64,000 nucleotides of DNA. It comes from Pholiota molesta (Eukaryota; Basidiomycota; Agaricomycetes; Agaricales; Strophariaceae). The notes under the pieces are model-generated. The model had not been told where the DNA came from, searched no databases, and worked only from the letters and a program-made list of their open reading frames with translations. Shown piece by piece: positions 55,345-64,000 of the stretch. Numbering within the stretch: the stretch's first letter is position 1; every line of letters starts with the position of its first letter. The stretch covers positions 62,001 through 126,000 of the forward strand of contig JACGCK010000029.1 in assembly GCA_014925825.1 (NCBI GenBank), given 5' to 3'. A program made the position numbers and the translations under genes.

Positions 55345-55969
55345 TTGAAGATAATTCGATTTATACCTATATATCCATGATGCGGTGGCGGGAATTCTGC
55401 CTCGTGCCAGTACATACTATGTACCTGTGTAATATGTAGGTTGGAACACATGGAATACTCCCCACTCATCAGTAGCCGGATGTGTGCCATATAATTTAGA
55501 GATTCGTTTGCGTGCATTGTTACTCATGCATCGCTTTGTACATTAGAAGCTGAACTGCATGAAAGAGTGTTGGATTTGGGAAAATGCTTGGCCTACGAGA
55601 AACCTTTCTGCGCTCGTGTCGATGCTCTCTTTTTAATTCAGGGACTGTATGACTCATTAATGCATTACGCGTTAAGCTAAGCTTCAAAGCTTCCAGTGCG
55701 GCACCATCGATCATGATGCTCAAGATTTGTAGAATATTCTAGTCAGTGAGTACTTGAGTGCTCATATATATGACTCATTACCAACTCATTACTTAGATTA
55801 CCCCTAGATACCCACTGGCACAGGGCGTAAAAGGCCCATATAAAAGTTAGAGTGAAGGATAAGGGTCGTGCAACATACGATTCAACCTACATATACCATG
55901 ACAAAAAAATCGGGATAATTGTTGACGTCGCCCAATGCAACATGTAACACCTCAGACAATGAGCGCCGG
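55345..55969. other. intergenic between Mix17 and the H3 variant
   Basis: 3' regions of two converging genes. No frame or repeat of note. Confidence 0.35.
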
Positions 55970-56770
55970 TCAATAACCACCCATGAAGCCCACGTAGCCG
56001 ACCTCCCGACGGAGCCTGCGTGCCAAAAACATATCTTTGACTTGGATCGTGATGCGCTTTGCGTGGATGGCGGCCATCTGCGTGTCTTCAAAAAGCTGCA
56101 CGAGATATGCTTCGGAGTCCGGACGCCTCTTGGAGGGCGAGGACCGCGGACGCCTGGAAGCGTACATCCGACTGTAACATTAAATTGTTAAAAATCAAAT
56201 TAAATAGGACATCGAAAAGACAATAGGCGTAATAATTGAAGTGGAACTCACCATGGAACAAGACGCGATTTCACGCACAAGCCTCTGGAAAGGCAGCTTC
56301 CTGATGAGCAGTTCGGTCGACTTTTGGTATTTCCTGATCTCGCGCAGGGCGACGGTGCCGGGGCGGAAGCGGCGCCTGGGTCTTGCGGTCTGCGACGCGG
56401 GGGCGCGGGGGACTTGCCCTGTATAAAACGCAACCGATCAGAGAGAAAAACTAACTGCGTTTCTGGAAAGATGAACGACTTACTCCTACGCCGCACTTCT
56501 TTGCCTTCGGCCACTGGGGCTTATGATTGGCATCGGAAGATGGGGGCAGCAGTTTGCCTCCAATGGCCGGCTTCCTGATGCCCTGGACTCCGAGCGGTGC
56601 GGTGGACTTGTACGCGCTTTGCCTCAGACTCGGTATATGCTCGATCTTTTTGGGTTTGCCTCCTGAACGATGAAATTTTAAAAGTTAGAACAATGTACGA
56701 GACGTTGAAAATGGGAGACGAGCAAAGAGCTACCTGTTGATTTTCGGGCGAAAGACTTGGTGCGTGCCAT
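55970..56770 (-). CDS. divergent histone H3, CENP-A-like
   Basis: Exons 56770-56734, 56662-56484, 56418-56252 and 56171-55970. It starts [18 protein letters not shown]. The N-tail is then unlike H3 ([39 protein letters not shown]). The fold is clear: [34 protein letters not shown], then SCSM in place of [18 protein letters not shown] and [34 protein letters not shown]. It ends with an unusual tail [12 protein letters not shown]. Loss of QDF and the variable tail favour a centromeric variant, but it could be another H3-like protein. One base seems missing at the exon 2/3 junction (about 56484), and seven bases (GGACTCC) interrupt EAS|EAYLV near 56120. Centromere function is inference. Confidence 0.75.
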
Positions 56771-57413
56771 AGAAAATCGATGGGTGAAAGAAGCTAGCAA
56801 TATGGCGGTAGAAAAGGTGGTTGGAATGTGGACGTTCCAAGGTTTTACTGCCTTTAATACAAATCCAACCGCCGTGGCTATTTGGAAGCTTCGGCGTAAC
56901 AACAGTTAAGACTTTTATTCGAAGTTCTTTCGAGGAAAAATGACTCTGTGATTCGTTGAATAGAAGACGCCGTAACCTTTCTCTGCATTGGGACACTGGG
57001 ATACCTTATGTTTCGCAAAGACAACTTGAGATCTACAGGAATGGTTATGATTCCCTTTTTGGGCTTCTCTTTGATGATTGATCGCCTGAATATGCGCCTC
57101 GTTGATTTCAAATGCCGCGAATCCTCCTCCCATGGCCGCATCGGCGCTAGTAGTGCTTCCTTAAGTTAGATTTGTCTTCTTTTTTTCTTGATTCACGCTC
57201 ATCGTCATCGCAAATGGCAGATAACAAAAAATCAAAACAGATTGGGGACTCGGAGATCAAAGTATGTTGAATGTTTGGAAAGTGCTATTGATAGATCTAA
57301 GCCTCAAAAACACATATTCTACATACTAGATCAGGTAGCTTTCTGGGTACTAATACGATGCACATACATACATGACAAGATATTGCAGTGGCCCTTGGGT
57401 AGCCCACAATGCG
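56771..57413. other. upstream region of the H3 variant
   Basis: Minus-strand frames (56878-57141) read IIKEKPKKGIITIPVDLKL in one phase and FAAFEINEAHIQAINHQ in another. They look partly coding but do not form an exon chain. The rest is AT-rich. Confidence 0.3.
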
Positions 57414-59304
57414 CTAAATACGACACGCCCGAATAATGTCTGGGACCGCCCTCTCCATCAAGCCATCGCGCGGATTAATTTCTGGAGCTGGAGCAGAGGG
57501 CTCGAGCTCTGGATTATAGGAGATGCTCAACTTTAACGGACCGTTATCGATATATTCCGAGAGCTGAGCCCGGATATCCAATTCCATCGGCCGCGAAAAC
57601 ACTACTTGAAATTCTCTGAGTGGCTCAACGTTTCCGGGCGAACATTTGCTAGCACCCATTCTGCTTTGGAGGACGGATAGAAGGTTTGCGTCGCTGAGCT
57701 CTGTTGGTCTATTGATCCGCAATGTTTGCAGACGCGGGCAATATATCTCGCCACTGCTACACGGGGCCAACAGCTCGAGGGATAGCTTGTCGACATTGAA
57801 ACTCGATGGCAGACAACTTTTACGACTCAGGCTTCCGTATAATCCTGATGAGACAGTGGAAACCTCGTCAATGAGGTGTACTAAATTTGGGACAAGCTTA
57901 AATATAGTGCTGAGGTCGATCAGAGTGCAAGAACCAAAATCAATAGAAAGATAAGTTATCTGATTGTTGGTACGTGTGAGGAGAGTGATCAAGGGAGATG
58001 CTTTGCTATATGAACCATTTGCTCTTGTCTGGTAGGATATTCCACGGAGTTGAGAAATATTGCTGAAGCGTTCAAAGAGTGGTGAAAGTCTCCCGATTGT
58101 GTCGACGAGGACTAATGATTCGAGGAATGGGAGGGATATTTGACCCATTGGAATTAAATGGTCATCAGAAGGATCCCAGGGAGCCCCCACTTCCAAGGCG
58201 CAATAGGCGAGTCTAGGACATCTGCTGAGAATGTTAAAAGCCTCTTCCATTGAGATGTGATGGTAATGGGAATGTGCCACGGGTGTTGATGAGGTGTGAG
58301 AACTACAAATTAAATTAAGGGAGGAGAGACGAGACCAGGAAAAGCCTAGTGCATCGATTGGAAAGAAGGGCTTACAGCTGATATCCAAAGTACGGAGTTG
58401 CGGCGCGTTTAATAGAGTACTGTTCTTCCATTCTATACGTGTACGGTCTGCATCTTCCCTCGAGTACAGATTTTGTGTCATGGAAGGGAATTTTAGACGA
58501 AGGTTCTCCAGGACGGGGACGGATGCCGTCGGTATAGATGCCATAATGCGAGATACGTTTCCGGGTAGGATGGTCATTTCCAAGCTCTGCCAGCGATGAG
58601 AGACGCGTAGTATGGTTTTGAGATATGGTCGAATGTTTATTTCGTGTTTAGATGGAATAGGTACATGGAACGAAATGGAAAGAGGGCGCGAGCCAGAACG
58701 ATTGAGCCAATCCTGCACAGCAATGAGGTGTTTGTTGAGTAATCCATCGTAGACTTCAAAATACTTGGCATTTTCGGGAGTTCTATTCGGTGTACAGTCG
58801 CTGCGAAAGTGTGACAATGGGAATGACGGAGGTGGCGGAAATGGTATGTGAAGACTGGCCCATAAAACAGGGTTACTATACACCAGGGACCTCCAACGGC
58901 TGCATACAAGACCTAACAAGAGTGGGGCCTCGCAGCGACTCATAATTGCATTATGGAAATCTGGGAGACACGCCAAGAATATTTCGCTCAACATGTCGTC
59001 AGGCAAGCGGTGGACGGGGGCGAGTAGGTGGGTATGCTGCTGGATCGCGTTGTCTAGAATATCTCTCTCTTGCTTTAGTGCGTAGGATGCCTGTTCAAGC
59101 TCGAATATCTTCTCGTTCAGCTGCATGAATCGTTCCTTGGGTTCTACTAGGAGGTCGCTGATTTGATCACAGTCCTTGGTCGAAGGAACATAGTTCGTGC
59201 AGAGCTTGTTTTCGAACGGAGTTGCGAATGCTGCCTAAATCATTCAAATCCAGTAGGTACTTGCGTTAGCAATACAGTATCATTTTCTGAATACAACTTA
59301 CCAT
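57414..59304 (-). CDS. F-box protein with leucine-rich-like repeats, paralog 2
   Basis: The first coding exon is the ATG at 59302-59304 alone, then a GTAAGT intron to 59235; exon 2 is 59234-57414. Total 607 residues. It starts AAFATPFENKLCTNYVPS, has a coiled coil (LNEKIFELEQASYALKQE), the F-box-like block LLAPVHRLPDDMLSEIFLAC and CSRWRSLVYSNPVLWASL, then leucine-rich-like repeats. Clearly paralogous to 48349-50177, including the position of the intron right after the initiator codon. Divergence is substantial, so the duplication is not recent. Probable SCF substrate receptor; substrate unknown. Confidence 0.85.
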
Positions 59305-59640
59305 GATGAATGTGTGAGCACTGAGACCTGAAGTAGAATGAAGAGGGGGCAAGGTCCAAGAATTCAAATAGTCAAACGTTCGACTTTCAACCTTCAGAAG
59401 CTCCCGAAGCTTCAACGTCTTCAACGTTACCCTCACCTTTAGTTAGACGTAAGGCCACGTAATACGTTGCGGCTCTGAGGCCTCAAGGCTTCAAGCTCAA
59501 GCTCAAGTCACAAGGCTCAAGCATTCAAACTAGCTGGAGCTCAGGTTCATCAACATCAGCAGCTGAGAGAGGTAGGATAACAAAATAAACAGAACGACGA
59601 GCACCAAATGCTCCGAAGTTCATCAACTTTATATACAAGT

Positions 59641-62300
59641 TCAAGGCAAAGCTAACCACTTCTCAATCAGCCTACCAAGGTTAGGAGTACCGACACCTAG
59701 AAGGTTTGGTGAGATAGTGTTTAGATGTAATGAGCGAACATACCAGAGGCCGGGTCCCATCCGGAGGTTCTGTGCGAGACGGCGCAATCAATACCTATTC
59801 CAATATGGATAAGCGTTGCACTTACGCTGGGAATCCGCCATCGCGAACGCCTTGCACTGAATAAAGGTGTCAGTGACAAGTCACTTTTTATTGTCAAGGA
59901 TTCTTACGGCCTTTGCATCCTGAATTGGTGCCGTCAGTAATGTCATTGAATGCAGTGGCGAATGCTGTTGAATATATCTGGATATTCCATTTAGCTCAGA
60001 GAATCAATCCATTAAATAATTATGACTGACTGTAGGATTGATGAATCCTTGAAGAAAATTTCCCATATATCAAGTATCAATCAAATCGACCAGCCTAGGC
60101 GACTCACCGACAGGCTTTTTCCCCGCAGATATCCTAGCATCATTAACGAGGGTGATAATCGCAGCGACGGTAGGCGTCGCGCCTGAAGTGCCACTGTCTA
60201 TCGAAATACTGCCATTATCGATGTTGAAAAAAGAATTTCTATGAGCCATGAACCCGTTACAATTAGCATGTATTCGCGTTTAGATTCGACAAGGGACTCA
60301 CGCATTGGCACTCAAGTCAGGGTAAGCTCGCTATGGATAAGCACCAGATATTTCAATTTCAAAGGTCGTACAGAAACAAAGCATACGCACCCCTTTGGTG
60401 TTGAAATGCTTCAGAGATGCTGGGTTCTCCTTAGCCAAGAACTTGAGGTAATTCGCAACAGCTGACTTCTGATAATCAGGGGTCGGGAAATGGTTGCTGA
60501 ACCCACCACCGCCAGATTCGAAGAAACCCATGGTCATATCCTGGTTCCAGACTTCCTCGGGCGAGTGCCCTATCGTTGCATTGGGCTTCACTTGTGTGCC
60601 GCCAACTGCTGTGATCCATGGACAAGAAGCTGGCCACGTAGGATTGAAGTTTGTTGCGTTTAAGTTAACGGAACCTGATATGCAAGCGTATTCTCAGTCC
60701 ATGCTCTAAGCTTACTGAAGCTGAGACATACCATTATCATCGACGCAATACCCTTCCCTGCCAGATGTTCCTGTATTCCCGGCTGAGTAGAGCACGGTAA
60801 CGCCCATCAGTCCGAGCTTGGCAAACTCATTACATTGTCTCTGTCTGTAGAAATCAGAGTAAGCGAGTTCATTCGCTGCTTGTGAGTTGGAGACGACATT
60901 CGGGGCTTTCGCGGTGCCACATGAATGATCCTTAAAACCACCTGGCAAGGGATTCGGGAGCTGAGGATCGAAGGTAAAATCGTCACCGCCATCAGAAGTA
61001 CAGTATGACCCGTCGACTGCATCGAGCCATTCGTTCAGAGAAAAGAATTGCCCTGGAGCTCTACTTCAATAAAGTGTATCGCAACGAATTCGGGGGTACA
61101 TACCAATTTGCTGATTTCCGACTGATAATAATTGCACAGGCTGTGGTGCAGCGAGTGTCATTGCGTATTGGAGTATCCAGCCGTCTTCTCCCACATCAGA
61201 GCTCGGGTCAAGTGCAATTGTTCCTATGAAAAATTGAGACCCTTTAAGATACATCTAGGATGGTAAGGAAATCATACCTCCATCGATAGAGACGAGTGTG
61301 GGAGAAGAACCGACAAGAGAAGGTGAGAAATTACCGAAGAACGTGTCCAGGTCAGATTGCAGATAAGTATTGGGGTAAAAGCTTGCTATACCACGTAATT
61401 ATGATATCAGTGTCGATTCGAAGGAGGCAAAGAACACAAGGCAAACGAACCTATTCCAAACGTATTGCGGTCTGTTGCGTTCGGAGTATATGTCATGTTG
61501 TACAATAACTTCAAACACTCAGGAACGACGGTGGTGTCGCAGCCAGATAGAGGCGAGGAACTACCAGAAGAAGTATTGTTACTAGTATTTGAAGATGGGG
61601 CAAGAGCACGCGATTGAACAAGCTGCCTGGAAGAATATGCACGGGCGCTACGACGACGGTCACTTGGTTTGACGAGCTTAGTGTTTGGCTGGATGGTTGG
61701 AAGGATGAAATCAACATGGGCCGCTATTCCCTCTGGCAGGGAATAATCATGACACGCTACACCAAAACAACATCGTAAGCTTCATGTCCACGGATGGAAA
61801 GTAATCAGACACGAACCAACATGTTCTCCCCCGTCCGCATGCTTGAAAACTCGGTACTCGGTATCAAGCAGCTGCTCGACGTCAAGCGCCGTAGCGTCCA
61901 AAACGTCAATCCACGCCTTGTTATAGCTCAGCCGCACATTCTCCGCGCCAAAGCCGGAGTCCGCGAGCCAGTCGCGGACGAGGTCGTGGGTGTCCGCCGC
62001 AGGGGCGAACACCTCAGCCACGCGCGCGTGCGACCAGTGCGCGCCATAGGTCGGCGAATCGGGGTCGGATATGGCCATGAGGTGCGCGGGAAGTGCGTCG
62101 AGGTTGTTCTGCTTCAGCCCGATGCGGAGCGGGATGGCGACGTCTGGGTCGAGGCGCCCGGAGTCTTGCCAGTCCGGGTGGGCGGAGCGTCGCTCGTGGG
62201 TGACGAACCCTCCATAACGAGGTTTGAGGACTGCCGCGTGGGGCGAGAGATGCCCGCCTAGCACTAGCAAAAAGCCAAAAGTATATGCAAGCCGATGCAT
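59641..62300 (-). CDS. sedolisin-family (S53) tripeptidyl-peptidase-like protein with altered active site
   Basis: Thirteen exons splice in frame to 660 residues. The ATG at 62300 gives the signal peptide MHRLAYTFGFLLVLGGHLSP. The propeptide has WSHARVAEVFAP and ALDVEQLLDTEYRVF. The catalytic domain has TFGIASFYPNTYLQSDLDTF, GEDGWILQYAMTL, VTVLYSAGNTGTSG, WPASCPWITAVGGTQV, FESGGGGFSNHFPTP, YPDLSANA, DSGTSGATPT and the calcium site FNDITDG...GWDPASGVGTP. Family members use Glu and Asp in ExxxD, Asp in SGD, and Ser in SGTS. Here the Glu and Ser remain, but ExxxD is E-D-G-W-I and SGD is AGN. The microexons (29, 17, 31 and 26 bases) all have proper borders. Secreted; activity doubtful. Confidence 0.85.
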
Positions 62301-62345
62301 GAGAACCTGAGGTAGTTGAGATAGGGATATTGCATGTCTATGCAT

Positions 62346-63002
62346 GAGCTTTTATAGCTGGTTCATAACTTATTTTTTTTGTTCCTGGCCAAGCGTAGAC
62401 GAATAGAGCAGCGTGGCGATGATTGGTAGGGATCCGTAAATTAAATCGCATGAGCGTCGTTTGTGAAGGATCGCTCACCAGGGACTCGTTAACGGGAGAC
62501 GATCCCCGTTGATTTCCTTGAGCGTCAACATATCACTGCGTATATGGACAAGAGATGTTAAAGTACGCAGTAGGCTTTGGACAGGCGCAGTCCAAGTACG
62601 ACTGTGCAGCGGCGGAGTTCCCAAAAGTACAGGCTATAGATAGTTCGTCGCCCATGCACCTAGAAGAAATGATGGAGGTTATTGAAAGGGAGCTCATTTG
62701 CGTGGCTGGAGGATCAACTTCGTTGGTCGCGTGTTCTTGGGCTATGGATATGTAGTACCAGGTGGGCAAGGGATCGACAAGACTCCTGAAAACACCGACC
62801 GCTCTTGGCGGATCGCATATCTGAACTGAACATCAAAGTAACGGCAACGGTAAAGTTACGTCGAGTGTCTCCAATACCTGCATTCTCGAATCCTATGCAC
62901 ATGTTTCAGTTGGATTAAGCATTAAACGTATAGTACACACAGAAAAAGTGGTGGATATCCCATAATCATACCTCCACCGCAACAGATAACATCACAGCTC
63001 CA
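62346..63002. other. intergenic with a possible small Cys-rich frame
   Basis: A minus frame at 62533-62769 contains SIACTFGNSAAAQSYLDCAC and ends FNISCPYTQ. It has the look of a secreted Cys-rich exon but no start or splice chain can be defended. Confidence 0.3.
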
Positions 63003-64000
63003 TTACTCTCTGCCTTCCAGTTTCGCATTATATCTCTTCAGCAACAGTCTCTCCACCCATCCATTCTCGGGGTATGGTTTTTCCCATTGGTTGTGCAGAT
63101 GCACCCCAAAAATCTTGTGTAGCACTTCATCCAGGCCGCCACCCTCCTGCAGCCCAAGGCCTCCAGTCCATTTGCCGTCCTTATGATCTGGGACGAACGG
63201 GTCGGGCAGCCTATTGTCTAGACGACATGAGCGCCCGTCGCTGAAGCAGAACGGGAGGACTTTGAAGGGAGGAATGGATGCCGCGAGCAGGCGGCGCCAG
63301 AGCTTGAAGTAGAGAGTGGCACCCCAGTCGGTGGAGCCTGAGCGAGGGGGAGGGGAGGTGGTGATGACGTGGAAGGCTTCGCAGAGATAAGGCGAATGTT
63401 TGCGGAAGCGCATCAGGGCGCCGTTGAGGGGGACGTAGAGTTTATCTTGATGGAATTATCAGTATCAGTGGCGAAGGAAATGAGAGCAGCGTACCGTAGC
63501 AATCCCATTGTGTTACAAATTCATGCTCTAACAGAGGATCGAGGTCGCGGGTTAAGAGGGAGTCCATATCGACCCAAACGCCACCGAAATTCCAAAGAAG
63601 GAGCAGGCGTATGAGGTCTCCGTCAACCCATGCTTTCGCATCCTTGCTGGTCAGCAGGCTGCTGCCGTCCAATTCTGTCCCCTTTGCAAGCGTCGGGATG
63701 TCCGCAATCTTGATAGCAAATGCGTCCGGAAACCTCTTCAAATACGTTTGTAAGATGACATTGTCTGACCCTAAGTCGCCGTTTGACCACAGCGTGAGCC
63801 GTGATCTGCTGGTGTCCTGCGTGGCGAAAAATGACTTAAGCATCCATTCCTGGCGTGGTCCGAACGGCGCCAGATCGTTCCGCCAGTACGTGTGGTATTG
63901 TGTACGTTCTTCAGGGGCTATTGATTGGCCTGCAAGTCGGCGTTCGGCCTTGATAGTGCCTGCAAAATTGTAGCAATCCATCCCCATCCGCATTGGCATC
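63003..64000 (-). CDS. glycosyltransferase family 32 (Och1-like), 5' end outside the window
   Basis: Exons 64000-63495 (partial) and 63445-63003. Segments: WRNDLAPFGPRQEWMLKSFF, LTLWSNGDLGSDNV, VDGDLIRLLLLWNFGGVWVD with the DxD motif (VDMDSLLTRDLDPL), then KLYVPLNGALMRFRKHSPYL and the tail HNQWEKPYPENGWVERLL. GT32 enzymes are Golgi type II membrane proteins that add hexoses, commonly mannose, to glycans or lipids; the membrane anchor would lie beyond the right edge. The intron uses GTACGC and ends CAAG. Donor sugar unknown. Confidence 0.85.

Noticed and set aside
1..64000. CRISPR array, bacterial operons, Shine-Dalgarno sites or replication origin
   Set aside because: Spliced eukaryotic genes throughout; no regularly spaced repeats of the CRISPR kind.

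Overview
The window is nuclear DNA of a filamentous fungus, most probably an agaricomycete basidiomycete. Genes are split by many 45-75 base introns with GT...AG ends. The protein set is typical of mushrooms: a FluG-type glutamine synthetase-like protein, F-box/LRR-like paralogs, a HET-domain protein, a sedolisin, a P450, a Gin4-type kinase and a GT32 transferase. Every call is from reading the sequence; no database search was run.

Layout. 1-146: tail of an alpha/beta hydrolase. 480-2146: GS-like gene. 2682-4611: two related unknown reading frames, the second broken. 4936-5747: coiled-coil protein. 6590-17130: a 10.5 kb Ty3/gypsy chromovirus with near-identical LTRs, two apparent recoding points and extra reading frames between pol and the 3' LTR. 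17187-17463: a broken gene remnant. 18156-19821: MGRN1-like RING ligase. 20235-20513: first exon of an unknown gene. 22207-22864: ribosomal protein uL15. 23557-24165: RPB11. 25464-26741: a HET-domain gene with many frame breaks, flanked by a diverged direct repeat. 27210-29125: MTG1. 30215-30951: basic coiled-coil protein. 31250-34866: gene-poor. 34867-38168: Gin4-like kinase. 38363-41141: mitochondrial PPR-like protein. 41470-42680: secreted protein. 42981-43330: short fold-back element. 45643-47828: cytochrome P450. 48019-48135: tRNA-Leu(AAG) with an intron. 48349-50177: F-box gene 1. 50516-53010: a 2.5 kb inverted-repeat element with an 8-base hAT-like target duplication. 53210-54540: mL45-like. 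54736-55344: CHCHD2/Mix17. 55970-56770: divergent histone H3 (CENP-A-like). 57414-59304: F-box gene 2. 59641-62300: sedolisin with altered catalytic residues. 63003-64000: GT32 glycosyltransferase, cut by the window end.

Genes that fit together. Four products point to mitochondria: MTG1 (mitoribosome assembly), mL45, Mix17 and the PPR-like protein. RPB11, uL15 and the H3 variant are nuclear housekeeping genes. The HET, F-box and transposon regions are the accessory, fast-changing part.

Caution on reading frames. Many conserved genes (RPB11, kinase, P450, PPR, RING ligase, H3 variant) carry isolated one-base losses, often in short T or G runs. Others nearby (GS, uL15, MTG1, mL45, Mix17, sedolisin, both F-box genes) splice cleanly. 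This looks more like uncorrected assembly indels than real gene decay. Frame breaks here, including those in the HET gene, should not be read as pseudogenes without read-level support.
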